From contig JAQMRL010000002.1 of the NCBI GenBank assembly GCA_035578175.1, positions 97,070,748-97,134,747 of the forward strand: a stretch of 64,000 bases of DNA, given 5' to 3'. The stretch's first letter is position 1. Every line of letters starts with the position of its first letter. The DNA is from Catonia carolina. Lineage: Eukaryota; Arthropoda; Insecta; Hemiptera; Achilidae. This document shows, in pieces, positions 1-12,332 of the stretch. The position numbers and the translations under genes were made by a program. Below the pieces are notes generated by a model that made no database searches, was not told the DNA's origin, and worked only from the letters and a program-made list of their open reading frames with translations.

Positions 1-2
1 GC

Positions 3-773
3 CGTGCATTCAGGGTTGTTCTACGTCACGTCCACTACTCAGTTGAAGTCAACGACGTGATACAAGAACTGGCTGCGCATAACCATGCCGTACGGAACAT
101 CTCGAACATACGGCACAGAATTACGAAGGAACCTCTTTCGCTTTTTTTTGTGGATTTAGAACCGGCTTCTAATAACAAAAATATTTATAAAATAGAATTG
201 TTGCAAAACGCCAAAATAAAATTTGAGCCACTCTACCAAAAAAACGATATTATTCAATGTAAGCGATGTCAACGGTACGGGCATTCAAGAGCGTATTGCA
301 ACAGACCATTTCGTTGTGTGAAGTGCGGTGATAATCATGACACTACTATTTTTGGTAAACAGAAGGACGCCCCACCATTATGCGCTTTGTGTGGAGGGGA
401 CCATCCCTCTAACTACAAAGGTTGCGAAATATAAAAACAGATTAAACAACGAAAATTTCCACCTTTAAGCGAAAGAACAGTTACACCACCGGAAACTCAA
501 ACGGTCAGCTCAAAATTTGTCACCCAAGTTGTTGCAAAAAACAGCGTCCAGGAAACATTACATCAGACACCTAACGGTAACAGTATTTTAGACTATGCGA
601 GAGCCGTAAAGGGCAATTCTACGCAACCAATCCCAACCAATCCGTTGCAAACTGATCCGATTTCAAATCTACAACAATCATTTCTAGAACTACGAAACGT
701 AATACAAAAACAAACAGAACAAATTGCGACACTATTAAATTTACTTACAATCGTTGTTTCGAAATTGAGTTAA
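3..773 (+). pseudogene. Gag-like nucleic-acid-binding ORF1 of Jockey element (5' partial, one stop)
   Basis: The frame is open from the window edge (codon phase at base 3), so the protein begins upstream. It contains the region that precedes the knuckles in Jockey ORF1 proteins (a PLSLFFVDLEP segment at about 145-170), then CCHC knuckles: CKRCQRYGHSRAYC near 260-300, a second knuckle near 320-355 and CALCGGDHPSNYKGC near 381-426. In the second knuckle the expected last Cys position reads Phe (TTT), probably a point mutation. A TAA at 432-434 interrupts the frame. The same frame continues to a natural stop at 771-773 through a low-complexity Gln/Thr/Pro-rich tail. In the family this protein packages element RNA. 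ORF2 starts one base after the stop. Confidence 0.8.
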
Positions 774-774
774 A

Positions 775-3326
775 ATGGAGCAAGTATTAAATAAAATAGC
801 ACTCTGGAACGCCAATGGCTTATGTCAACATTTTCAAGAACTAATCACATTTTTAAACATATACAACATCGATGTCATGCTTTTATCAGAAACTCATTTC
901 ACTAACAGGAGTTACATCAGGTGCAACGGTTATTCTCTATACTTTGCTAATCATCCTGATGGTACGGCGCATGGAGGCTCCGCTATATTTATAAAAAATA
1001 ATATTAAACATTACGAACTTCAAAAATTCGAAACACCTTATCTACAAGCCACAAACATTGTCATTGAGGACGTGCGCGGACAAGTAACAATTTCAGCGCT
1101 ATACTCTCCCCCGCGGCATCACATTACGGCCGCTCAATTTGAAACTTTTTTTGAAAGTGTTTAGGTAACAAATTTATTGCGGGAGGTGATTACAATGCGA
1201 AAAATCAGGCATGGGGTTCTCGTTTATGTAATCCAAGGGGTACAACTCTGTTTAATGTTGTACAAAAACATAATTTAGGCTTGTTATCGACGGGTGAACC
1301 AAAGTACTGGCCAACCGATCGACGCAGAATTCCGGATCTCCCCGACTTTTTTGTTACCAAAAATATAAGTCAAAATTCTATTCGAGTAAAATCGGTCCTG
1401 GATTTGCCCTCAGATCACACTCCTATAATCGCCAGCATTGGTTGTAAACTACAAGAAAAGAAGAAACTCCCTATTCTGTGTAACAAAAAACACAGATTGG
1501 GCCTCCTTTAAGCGTCTGGTTACCGAAAATATAATTCTAAATTTATCATTAAAATCACAAGACGAGATTGAGGAAGCGGTTGAGCATTTTAATAAGGTAG
1601 TGCAAAATGCCGCATGGAAATCAACTACAGACGCCAACAAAAACACTCATGGCAACAGTTGTCCTGCTACCATTCGAGAATTGATAAACTACAAACGAAG
1701 ATTACGTTGAATTTGGCAGCATAGCAGACACCCAGATGACAAAACAAGATTCAATCGTGCAACACATCTAAAGTACACGCTTCTAGAACTGCGTAATCAT
1801 TATTTCCAAGACAGGTTGGTTCAATTATCTCCAACGGCAGCTACTGACTATTCATTATGGAAAGCTACAAGATACATAAAACGATCAAAGAAACAAATTC
1901 CACCTCTTCGTCTAACGGATGGACATTGGGCTAGGACCACAAAAGAAAAAGTGGAAGCGTTCGCGGAATATCTGTCCACTGTCTTCCGTCCACACGACGA
2001 TGATATCGATCGAAAATTAGAAGAAGACATTTTAGAACATCTTGAAGCCCCATTTCAGCTATCACCTCCTATCAAATCTTTCACTCCGGCTGAAGTGATA
2101 ACTACAATCCAAATGCGCCTGAGTTCCAAAAAAGCCCCTGGCTATGACCTAATTACCGGTGAGGTGCTAAAGCAACTCCCAAGGAAGGGAATTTTACTCC
2201 TGACATTCATTTTCAACGCAATTCTAAGGACGGGTTGCTTTCCACATCAATGGAAAGTTGCCCAAATAGTCATGATTCTCAAACCTGGCAAGGAACCTAC
2301 CGAAATTACGTCATATAGACCGATCAGTCTTCTATCCGTGACATCAAAAGTTTTTGAAAAATTACTACTTGATCGTCTAAAACCTTTTTTGGAAGAAAGT
2401 GTTTACCCGAATCATCAATTCGGTTTCCGTGAAAAACATTCTACGATAGAAAAGGTACATCGGATAGTTAACCAAATTCGATATACCTTAGAAAAAAAGG
2501 AATTTTGCTCAGCCGTCTTCTTAGACGTAGCTCAGGCCTTTGACAAGGTATGGCATTTAGCTCTTCTACATAAAATTAAATTAAATTATCGACTTGCACC
2601 TAATTCGTTCAGGTGTACCTCAAGGTAGCATTTTAAGTCCTTTTCTATGCACGCTATTTACAGCAGATATTCCTGTAAATGAACTTGTAACAACAGCAAC
2701 TTTTGCCAATGACACTGCTATTATTGCGTCTGATGCCTCAGTCCACGCTTCTGAAAAACTACAGCAACATCTAAATAACATTCAAGACTGGTGCCAAAAA
2801 TGGAGGATCAAAGTAAATGAACAGAAGTCTGCACACGTAACCTTTACGATGAAATGAGAATCATGTTCACCAGTAACGTTTCGCAACAACGTAATTCCAC
2901 ATTCAGATGATGTGAGATACTTGGGCATCTATCTAGACAGGCGATTGACGTGGAGAAAACATATATGGACCAAACGGAAACAACTTTGACTCAAATTACG
3001 ACAACTATAATGGGCTTGTTGGGAGGCGATCACAGTTGTCTTTGGAAAATAAATTGACACTGTACAAGGTGATGATAAAACCAGTTTGGAGTTATGGAAT
3101 TGAACTCTGGGGCACAGCAAGTACATCTAATGTAGAAATATTACAGAGATTCCAATCGAAGTTTCTTCGACTTATATGCTGTGCACCTTGGTATGTGCCT
3201 AATGAAGTACTCCATCATGACCTGGGTACACCTACGGTGGGAGAAGAAATTAGCAGTCAGAGTGAAAAGTATTTAACCAAGTTGGACACTCATTCTAATC
3301 ATTTTGGCTATAAATCTTCTCTATGA
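775..3326 (+). pseudogene. Endonuclease/reverse transcriptase ORF2 of Jockey element, multiply disrupted
   Basis: Starts MEQVLNKIALWNANG, a standard Jockey endonuclease N-terminus; SETH (near 888) is the metal-binding Glu motif and GGDYNAK and SDHTP follow after a frameshift. Breaks seen: a one-base loss near 1159-1163, a shift near 1440-1500, TGA at 1708-1710 and at 2855-2857 (both consistent with CGA to TGA), loss of roughly 30 codons between LLHKIK and GVPQGS near 2575-2610, and another shift near 2990. RT motifs present are SYRPISLLS, HQFGFR, FLDVAQAFDKVWH and GVPQGSILSP. The catalytic YADD box reads FAND (near 2702), so the first catalytic Asp is also lost. The C-terminal part with NKLTLYKVMIKPVWSYG is in yet another frame (3036-3326). 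Non-functional. Confidence 0.85.
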
Positions 3327-3783
3327 CAATATTGAAAATCAAAGACTCAAGAAGGCGAGAATATTAGATCTTCCATTCCGTTTCACCTGATCAAAAATGT
3401 TTAACCATCCTTTTAAGATTAAAAACACAAAATTATATTGCGGATGGTCAACTCTTATTTATCAATAAACTAAATCTTGATAACTCTCATTAATCTAAAA
3501 TTAATCATCTAATAAATTTTCTATCATCAGTTACACAGATCATCAGTATCACGTCTTCATTCGCTCCTTTTCACACCTTCATTTATTTCATCCGTATAAA
3601 AAAAATTGTACATCACCAGGACCAAGAAGAAACCCTTCATCAATTATAACCAAACGATCACACGGAAGCAACGCTGCTGAATGCTGTCTTCTTCAAGTTA
3701 TATTCATCATCAACACATTTACAGAAAGTTTTTGTTAAACTGTTTGTAAATAATTCTTACTGTTAAAAAATAAAAAAAATAAA
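3327..3783 (+). other. 3' UTR and A-rich tail of the first Jockey copy
   Basis: Non-coding stretch after the ORF2 remnant, ending in an AATAAA-containing A-rich run near 3766-3783. No open frame of note. Boundaries are approximate, because no target duplication can be seen with the 5' end outside the window. Confidence 0.5.
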
Positions 3784-4170
3784 TTAACTGATATGAAGGT
3801 TTTTTACATACCTTGATGACATATTGAAATCACTGTCCAATGTCAATGCCGAAGCATTTTTTTCTGCGTTTTTATTGTCCATTGTTTGATTTATTTATTT
3901 CTGAAATCATAAATAAAAATAATTAGATACATAGTTATATAATTATTTATGTAAAATATATTCTTTTTAAAAGAGTCAAATTAAAGATAATGTTAAGTAG
4001 TAATTCACTTTCTTTTGACATTTTGCCTTATTATTTAAAGTGTAATAAAAACAAAAATAAGAATTAAACATTTAAATTGTAATAATTGAATTTTGAATTT
4101 TTTTTAAACATTTTGTGGTATTGAAGACCTAAATAACTAATTCTACATGTTTTTGAAAGTTTCTTTACTA
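3784..4170. other. AT-rich stretch, nothing recognised
   Basis: Strongly A/T-rich with short homopolymer runs. No reading frame, repeat boundary or RNA gene was recognised. Confidence 0.5.
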
Positions 4171-4320
4171 CTCATGTTCTTGGGTTCGAATCCCACTCGG
4201 GCATGCCATTTTTTCATACGTTACAAAAAATTCATTTTGTCCTTCACCGTCTGCATTAGCAGCAATTTGCAAAACAGTCGGATGTTAAACCAAAAAAAAA
4301 AAAAAAACTCATGTTCTTGG
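4171..4320 (+). mobile_element. 5'-truncated tRNA-derived SINE (family A) with 13-bp target-site duplication
   Basis: The 13-bp word ctcatgttcttgg occurs at 4171-4183 and again at 4308-4320. Between them lies a sequence that starts exactly at a tRNA B-box-like motif (gttcgaatccc), runs through a body ending with ccgtctgcattagcag and aaaacagtcggatgt, and finishes in a poly-A run (4292-4307). This is a textbook retroposition product. The tRNA-like head 5' of the B box is missing. The same 3' end recurs in the fuller copy at 45.5-45.7 kb (opposite strand), and the B-box-proximal part also matches the copy at 27.5-27.7 kb. Confidence 0.85.
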
Positions 4321-6309
4321 TATCACTTATTCATTGGTTTTTCCTTCTTCCATCCGTCAGATATTCTACTTTTGATGTTCTTGGAGCCTCTAAATTTGTT
4401 AAGTGTTGTTTTGTTTAATCCTACTTTCTTAGTTTACTTAGAAAAATCACAGCAATTTTCTTCAAATAATGCTACACTAACTGAATAGAAATAACTTTAC
4501 AGAGCTTGATCTAGTACATTTTCTAGGTAGGGCAAAATTGGGTTTCACCCAAATCGTCACCTTCTGACTAAACACTTTCAGTAAATTTAGAAGCTTGCAA
4601 TTCTTTCAAGTTGATAGTGGTAGAATAATTTCTTTTTAAATATAGTCTTTACAAATTTACATACTTATGTAAATTGGCGAGGAAAAATTAGCCTTCCAAG
4701 GGATGTGCCACCCAAGGTGTTCGCTCCCTTTTGCACCCAGAACCTGGCAATGCTTGGCAAAGCCTCTAGAACCTATGCAGAGATATCCTAACATGCTGGG
4801 TGAACAGTAAAATTGACTACACTTTTATAAGAGTAGGCCAAAGACCACTGTATATTAATACAATATTTTTTAGCCATAATAACTACCTCAGTAGTTGTTC
4901 CCATAAGGAGTAGTCTGGTATCTATGAAGAACAATAATCTTTTTCCTCACCTGGTAATGTTTCTGTATGAGTATTAAATAAATCAGGTACTTTGTATCAG
5001 TACAATTCGGTACATATATTGAGTCATACCAGGAACTGGAAATTTTATGTTTTACCAAAGACAAGTATATATTGTATAGAAATTTAAAAAATTGTTATTT
5101 TTATTTTCTGATCATCTTCATTAGTCATTCAGTTGATGATCCATGAATGTTAACAAGGAATTTTTAGCTACAAAATTTATTTTTAACTTTGATTTACTAA
5201 TAACTAAAATTTGTCACAAATCATCTCCTCTTACTATTTAATAATTTTTATTATTTAAAAAATTTTCAAAATTGATATTTTAATCTAAATTTAAACAATC
5301 TTTAAGAAGTACTTAATCTTTTTTTAAATTAAAATGATTTCCTGTAACAAAGTAAAAGTTAAGAACGGTAATGTAATTAACTTTAATATAGTTTGTATTG
5401 TAAAACAATTTAAAAACCAGTTTGCGTAAAATTACTTTACTAGCATAAAATTACAAATTAATTTTTACACATGGTTATTAATTTAAAACAATTCTATCTT
5501 TTTATTTACAAAATTACTTAACTTCTTTAATTTTTTAATTAAAAAACAAAAACATTGATTATCATATTAACTTAGGCTATCTAGTTGTCATCATTTTGAA
5601 CTACCATAGTAAAAAATTAATTAAATGTGTATTTCAAGATTTTATAGACTGCGTAATCTGTGAGATTAAATTTTCATGTGTAAAATGACATTGAAAAGAA
5701 TTTAACACATAATTTTGTCTATTATGTCTTGATAGCAATTTTATTTGACAGAAATACATTTGTTATGAAATTTAGGAATTTTTAGAATCAACAATAATTT
5801 AATTATTAATTTTAATTAGATACACAGGGAGTTAATATATTAAAATGTCAAGTAAATTAAAATATTTCCAAAATTTCACAAAAAATGTCAATGATTAATG
5901 TCTTTGTTTTGCAATAACAGACAGTCACAGACTGTACAATCAGTCATAATTACCTCAAGAAATTGATAAAATAATATAAAATGTTTGATCCTAAATTTCT
6001 TTATCTTTCATTACTTCCAAGATTTTGAGATTGAGCTTTGCTTTCCAATCTGCTGTACAGAGCCATTTGTTGTTTCTGATACATTTTACAACAACACAAC
6101 TTTGTATTTTATCTTAACTGTGTAATTTACATTTTAATCTCCAGATAATAATATAACATGGCATTTGACCTATGACTAACAGACTTGTAATAAATTATTA
6201 CTTTGAAGTCAAGTCTTGTACTTGATCAAAAAAGTGATTAAAAAATTTAAGATCAGGTGGGAATAAAGTATAAATGATAGGTACTAGAATAATATCTGCT
6301 AACATTAAT
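4321..6309. other. AT-rich intergenic DNA with one short shared repeat
   Basis: No gene recognised. Bases 5101-5130 are almost identical to 63779-63808; read on the minus strand both give a peptide close to M(T/I)NE(N/D)DQKIK, suggesting a remnant of a dispersed coding repeat. The rest is A/T-rich with no supportable feature. Confidence 0.5.
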
Positions 6310-6861
6310 GTTTCTTCTGAAGTGTGAGGAGCTTAGTCAGGGATAAAGAAGTCCCTGTACGTACTAACAAAATTATGTATAATGCTTACTTTGTGCCAAT
6401 TCTGACTTGTTCAGAAGAAACATGGACATGTGGAAGGAAGGCAAAGAATAGAATATATGCAGCAGAAATGAAGTTCAAAAGAAGTAAACTAGGAAAGAGA
6501 AAAGGAGATAATAGAGTGAGGAATGATATAATTTTTGGGGACCAATTGGGGATGGTCCACCTGATAAGGAAAGTAGCAATAGTAAAGATGGACAGACGAA
6601 GTAGTGATGGTTTAGTCATATCAGTAGGAGAAGATAAACTGCCTAAAATGATGCTGTACGAAAATGGAAGGAAAAGTCCTAGGAGCAGCCAAGATTGAAA
6701 CGAATGGATTCAGTTATGGATGAAGGGAAACAGGCACAATGCCCAGAGAGCAATGGAGGAGAGATGGTTTAGCAATAGGGAGAGTTAGAGAAGTGTTTTA
6801 TTGAGCCCGACCCCAGAAAACTAGAAGAAGGATAAGAGGATGATGATGATGAAGAAGATTA
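6310..6861 (+). pseudogene. C-terminal fragment of a LINE reverse transcriptase with GAT/GAA-rich 3' tail
   Basis: An open stretch (6324-6698) carries MYNAYFVPILTCSEETWT, matching the region after the RT catalytic core of LINE polyproteins where Y(G/S)xETW is typical, then AAEMKF and PKMMLYENGRKSPR. After a TGA near 6696 the similarity continues (AMEERWFSNRES, then LLSPTPEN). It ends in a trinucleotide-rich tail of gatgatgatgatgaagaag type near 6838-6858. It lacks the catalytic RT domain, as 5'-truncated LINE copies commonly do. The RTE-like affiliation is inference from the tail and C-terminus. Confidence 0.7.
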
Positions 6862-7464
6862 ATGGATTTCATTGCAGATCCAAACATTTCAGCAAATGAA
6901 GTTTAGGTGTAAATATAATATAAGTAAATTATTAAGGTTAATTGTTTTTAGGAGAATATTGATATTTATTTCATTTTGAAACACCAAAAAGGAAGCATAG
7001 GACATGTCAAGCATGAAATAAACAAAAATAAATATAGGTTTTTATGGAACTAAGTAATGGTAAATCCTAAAAGGGTTCCAAGTGTTCTATAGGTTGATAA
7101 TCTGAACTAGGGGAATACCAAACATGTTATTATGCAGATTGTTTAATAAATTATGATTTATTTCTCTATATTCAGATCTTGCAGATCAAGGACAACCTCT
7201 GTTTTAAGGAAAATACTTGCGTGATTTTATGATTATCATTTTAGATCTACAAAATGAAGTAATTAATATCAGATTATATATGAAAGTAGAATTTGATTAA
7301 AATATTGAAGGAAATCTGCTAATATTGTTCAGTATTTTAGGGTGGTATCTACCCTACAATTATGAATTATTTTGTAAGGTCAGCAAGCTGATATGGCTAT
7401 TATTTTCTTAATGCTTTTTTATAGTTTCATCATCTATTAAGGTCACTTGACGTTAGTGTTTTTG
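6862..7464. other. AT-rich stretch, nothing recognised
   Basis: No reading frame or repeat that I can support. Confidence 0.4.
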
Positions 7465-7545
7465 GGTCAGCCTATTGGTGAAGTGGTCAACAAATTTGGC
7501 TTCAATGTCAGGGGTTCTTGTTTCATTGCTGGAATCGTTCATTAT
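7465..7545 (+). repeat. Degenerate tRNA-like SINE head
   Basis: An A-box-like word (ttggtgaagtgg) is followed at about the right spacing by a weak B-box-like ggttcttgtttc. The arrangement resembles the SINE heads elsewhere in the window, but the B box is mutated and no body or tail is evident. It is not a functional tRNA gene. Confidence 0.35.
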
Positions 7546-7874
7546 TTATTTTTATTTGTTACTCTGCTCTGTTTTTCCATTATCATTAAAAAAGTGAATA
7601 ATGAATTTATAAAAATTTTAACAGCTTTATAATTGCTAAGAGTATGTTTCATCCTAATAATTATCATTCTACCTTAAGCTCTGATGTTCTTAAGTTATTA
7701 AGTAACTTTTTCGGCTGGAAAAACTAATAAAACTAAAGGAATGACAAATTATAATTTTAGCAGATTATAATTAGCAACTTTATAATAATTGTTTAATTTG
7801 GTATATAGTTTAAACCTAAATTTTCATACTCACGCAGGTGGAAATTTGAACTAATTTTACTTGATGGGGTGAAT

Positions 7875-8050
7875 GAAATAAAGGTGTCATTTAAAGGTGA
7901 AAAGTAAATTTTTCAAATGAAAAGAATGCTGGTACAAAGTCATAATGTTTTAACTCTGTGAGGAGGTCATCGGTGTAAATCACTTCATTCCATGTTTTAC
8001 TTAGTAAAACCTCTAAGAGTTGATTAGCATTTTGGCCCTTCATGTAGAAA
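7875..8050 (+). repeat. Dispersed repeat C, diverged copy
   Basis: Shares an ordered series of words with 57990-58170: gtgaatgaa, aaggtgtcatt, a gtgaggaggtca-like block, and ttttacttagtaaaacctct. Neither copy keeps a long reading frame. The nature of the repeat is unknown; it may be a LINE UTR or a non-autonomous element. Confidence 0.6.
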
Positions 8051-10161
8051 TGAGGATCTGAATTCCAGCTTGAAAATGTAAACAAAATTTTTACCTATGC
8101 CTGATTAAACAACTGACTATGGTACAATTGTGTTAACAGTCAATGAGAAGAAGTGTTAGTATTTACAGTTCAGAAACAAATATAATGTAAGGGAAACTAT
8201 AGATAAATGGATTACAAAATAATATCCTAGAACATGCGGAAACAGTGAAGTTTCTAAGAGTTTCACCAGATATATTTTTATCGTGGAATTTTTTATATTG
8301 ATCAAATCTGAGGTAAAATGTCACCTGGGGAATTAACATTAAAACAAATTGCCAGAATAAAAAAAATTCCTAATGGCAGGTTACCGTGGTTTAGGCTAAT
8401 TTTATCTCATATCCAAAAATCTCATATTAGTTTGGAGTAATTCATCACAGAGTAATTTGGAGAGATTTTTAAAATTCAGAAGAAAGATATTAGGTGTATG
8501 GAGGGAGTCAACCACTTAACCTCATGAAGACCAGTATTTAAAGAGCTTCAAAACAGATCTGTGTACATCTTCGAAGTGATAATGCATGTATAGAAAAATA
8601 TTTTTTTCAAAATATGTTCTTAACTATAACACTAAATTGATTAAATAAAAACCTACCAAAAACAGGTAGAAAATATATCAATAAAAATAATTACTAAAAA
8701 CTTTAAAAATTTGTGGAAATTAAAAATTAGTTAAAAATAAACCAAAAATATACTTGAGTGATGAGACATTTCACAGTGTAAAAGAATTCATTTCTAAGTA
8801 GTTCTTTTGGTGTAAAAATAAATAAATTTCCAAGTACAAGCTAACATTTATATTGTGTACCATTTGATAAAAATGGTTGGATGACACCTCATTGAATTAA
8901 GAAAGCAAGTAGTGTTAATAATTGAATTTAACATGGTGTTAATATTTAGGCTCATCAGTTTTAGCTTGATATGTCCTGTACTCACTTTCTTGAGTCTCCT
9001 GGATGCAGTTATAAAAAAATTAAAATAAAAAAAAAACAATGGTCTACTGTTTTTTTGTTATTTTTTTGAGAGGAATGACAAATATCTATAAACTCGAGGT
9101 ATTTTCACCTTATCAGGTACTTAGTTTAAAATAATTAATAATAAACATATTGACCTAGTGGGAAAAGAGCTAATTGTAATTATTAGTCATTTACTTTAAA
9201 GTAATTTACAGATTTTTATCATAATATGTAATTAGATACTCAAATTTTAGCAAACATTGTTAAATTAGTATACTAATTAACGAATAAGTTATATGTAATA
9301 CATGTTTTAAATCCCAAAATGTAATTAAAATATTAACCATCTGTGTTGTTTAATTATAATAATTCGATTACCGAAAAAGGCTTATCAGGTGCCTTGTAAT
9401 GATATATTTCCTACAACAGTTAATTCTTTATGAGAGTTGAGAGAAAACAAAGCAGTTTTTAGACAAATACATTTTTTCGTTTCAAGAGAGAATCAGTAAA
9501 TCTAACTTAGTATTAAAAAAAAGTTATATAGGGGGTTAAAGATTAGGCCCCAATTGAATGAAGTAGGAAGCCTATTGCATTTGAAAGTAATTTTAAATAA
9601 GCCTACAATGTCTAATCTGCGCAATCAATCTCTAATAAAGACACCGTGTTTAAGTTTCAGTGTATTTTATACATGAAACTGTTTTTTCGTGGAAAGATAA
9701 AGAGAAAATGCTTTCATTACAAAACTAAAAAGAGCCCTTTTTCATTAGTTGCGTATTTTCACATTCAATAAGTACTCTCCAATTTTCGGAAAAAGATGTT
9801 TTTCCAATAGCCATCTCCGTTTTTGTTATTAGTTGGTTTTTGTTTGCGTATTCCATAACCCATGCCCCACATTATGTATTATACACGCACTCATTTGAGA
9901 GTGGTTTACGATAGAGAGCGATTTACCAGAGTTGTAGCCAATCTTCATTGTTGGAGTTGGCCCTCTAAGAAAAAATTAACCAACGAATTTTTAATAGCCT
10001 ATTTATATTGTTGACAAAATACTTTAAAATTAAATCAGCCATTTTAGTCAATTTAATAAATGAGAACTAAAAGATTCAGAAAACCAAAGACAAGACATCC
10101 TTTAAGAATGGGTGTTAACCAAATATAACACGACACGGTTTGTTCTAATAAATACTCGTTA
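8051..10161. other. AT-rich intergenic DNA, nothing recognised
   Basis: About 2.1 kb with only short chance reading frames. Contains A/T runs (for example near 9011-9040) but no identifiable element boundaries. Confidence 0.45.
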
Positions 10162-10610
10162 TTAAGGGGAGTACGACCGCAAAAATCAGAAAAAAAATCG
10201 ATTTTTTGAATTTAGCGCCATTAAATTCTCCATTGAATTCTGTGTAATTTGATGTATCATTTTTATTTGTAGAATGAAAATAACAGAAGTTACAGAGCAT
10301 TTTACAAAAATATGTCTGTGAGAAAAATTGTTTTTTACGGGAAGGTAAAACTGTTTTATGATTCACTGACAAAAATAAGTAATAGCAGACATATTATTAT
10401 TATTCCTAACCTTATTTTTAATGATGGCAACAATCAGCTGTTTTGAAATGTTATTTAGAAGGTTGTGTATTATTTGTTTTCTAGTTTATAACCTCAACAT
10501 TTTTTGGTTAACTTACTGTGTGGAAGTAAACTGTGTGATATTGTTAGTTAATTTTTGCGTTGTTTTAATCGTTTAGTTTATTGTAGCTTAGTTTATCAGT
10601 AGTGTTCATA

Positions 10611-10943
10611 ATGCCAAGGCAAAAGATTTCTTACAAAACTAAAAGATTCTTCCATGGTAATAAATACAAAAAAAATAAAACTGTAGTGGCTGATCCTGAA
10701 CCAAGACCAGAACAAAGTTCTGTTGAAAGTGACATCCGGCATACTCCGAAAAATTATCAAACAAATCCTGAGAAACCAAGAAGCACATCAGCTAAAAAAC
10801 TTTCTTTTAAATGTGATTTTGATACTTCAGGAAATGGTAATTATATTTTTGATTTGTCCATTATTAGTAATGCAATCAAAACTTTTGTGATGTGTAAATT
10901 TTGTTTTGGGACAGACTGCATTGAAGTGTTCAGTTTGTCATAA
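10611..10943 (+). pseudogene. N-terminal part of the Kolobok/Mutator-like transposase
   Basis: ATG at 10611 opens MPRQKISYKTKRFF, a basic N-terminus, followed by a polar linker and then NYIFDLSIISNAIK and a CKFC pair that looks like half of a zinc site. The frame stops at 10941-10943. In the +1 frame just before the stop, bases 10918-10950 encode LKCSVCHKTSK, the expected second CxxC. From about 10965 the reading moves to the frame of the downstream piece. So at least two small indels separate this part from the catalytic part. I do not propose an intron: no plausible splice sites are visible in so short a gap. Confidence 0.65.
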
Positions 10944-10965
10944 GACTAGTAAATTCAATACCTCA

Positions 10966-12332
10966 ATTCTATATCTAATTGTGGCAAATATGATATAAAT
11001 GTAAAATTTGTTTACGCGATGAGAACGATAGGTAAGGGTTTAAATGCTGGTAATGCCTTATGCTCACTGCTTGATTTGCCCTCACCTCCTCAAAAATATC
11101 ACCAATATAATAATATATTGTTGAAGGCTTTAGAAGCTACTGCTCAAGACAGCATGCTTAGAGCTACTGAAGAAGCTGTAGCAAAAAGTGGTGGCTGTCG
11201 TAACCTGGCCGTATGTCTGGATGGCTCATGGCAACGCCGTGGACATAAATCTTTGAACGGATTTGTCAGTGCGATAAGTTTTGAAACTGGAAAAGTTTTA
11301 GACATTGCAGTGATGTCTAAATATTGTCAAGTTTGTGAAGTTTCTAAGGATCCTGCAATCTTAGAAACCCATAAATGTACCAGAAATTTTCAAGGAGCCA
11401 GTGGTAATATGGAAGTAACTGGAGCTCTAAAATTGTTCCGTAATTCACTTGACCGTGATGTGCGCTATGTGAAATACTTAGGCGACGGTGATTGTAAAGG
11501 GTTTCAGAAAGTAGTTGAAGATTCTCCATACAATGATGAAGTAGCTATAGAAAAATTGGAGTGTATCAACCATGTTCATAAGAGGATGGGTACAAGATTG
11601 AGAGACTTGCGTAAAAGTATGAAAGGAAAGTTATTATCAGACGGAAAAGTTATTGGGGGCAAATCAAGACTTACTTTGGTTGAAATAGATAAGCTACAAA
11701 AATATTATGGTTTAGCTATTAGAAGAGGTGTAAACAATTTGGAACAGATGAGAAAAAATGTTTGGGCAACTTATTTCCACCGTATCTCAACAAATAAAGT
11801 TCCGCAGCATGGTTTGTGTCCAAAAGCGGAAGACCCTGACTGCTGGTGTGAATACAACAAATGCAAAGCAATAGGAAAAAATTACAATCACTCAAAGAGC
11901 CTACCAGCACCAGTTATGCATGCAATAAAGGGAATTTATCAAGACTTGGCTAATCCATCTTTATTATCTAAATGTCTTCACGGTATGACTCAAAATAATA
12001 ATGAAAGTTTTAATAATGTTGTGTGGTCTATTATCCCAAAAAACACATTTGTTAGACTTGAGACACTTAGATTAGGAGTACTAAATGCAGTTGTAACATT
12101 TAATGATGGCTCAAATAGCAAACTGTGCATTTACAAAAGATTAGGACTAAAGTTGTGTGATCGGTCAGTGACAGCTATTCGAAAAGCTGATACCGTGCGA
12201 GTTAAGAAAGCTGAAATAGCTGTAAAAAATATGACCAAAGAAGCAAGAAAAGAAAGGAAAAGGAAGAGGAGAGTAGGGGAGCTAAAGGAACAGTCAGATG
12301 AAGAATTAACTTATGGTGCAGGTCGATTTTAG
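10966..12332 (+). pseudogene. Catalytic part of Kolobok/Mutator-like DDE transposase
   Basis: The frame is open from about 10966 (encoding NVKFVYAM just before the first ATG at 11019), so that ATG is internal to the ancestral protein. Counting from it: CLDGSWQRRGH gives a candidate first Asp at residue 68; YLGDGDCKGF gives Asp at 156-158; NNNESFNNVVW gives Glu near 329. This D, D, E order fits RNase H-like transposases of the Mutator-like/Kolobok type. A CQVC pair (103-106) and a Cys-rich CPKAEDPDCWCEYNKC (267-282) may bind zinc. The C-terminus is a basic KERKRKRR tail. The 437 codons have no internal stop, so the break with the N-terminal part is probably recent. Confidence 0.75.

Larger units (their letters stand above)
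1..3783 (+). mobile_element. Jockey-type non-LTR retrotransposon, decayed, cut by the left window edge
   Basis: The order gag-like zinc-knuckle ORF1, then AP-type endonuclease plus reverse transcriptase, then an A-rich 3' end is the layout of Jockey-clade LINEs. The 5' part lies outside the window. The body carries several stops, frameshifts and a deletion in the RT, so it is a dead copy. After the coding part there is about 450 bp of 3' UTR ending in an A-rich stretch near 3766-3783; the exact end is uncertain. ORF2 is recognisably related to the copy at 15.9-20.2 kb but clearly diverged, so the two look like different subfamilies. Confidence 0.85.

Noticed and set aside
4147..4488. A 113-codon plus-strand open frame
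   Set aside because: It runs across the SINE, its poly-A tail and both target duplications, so it is chance.
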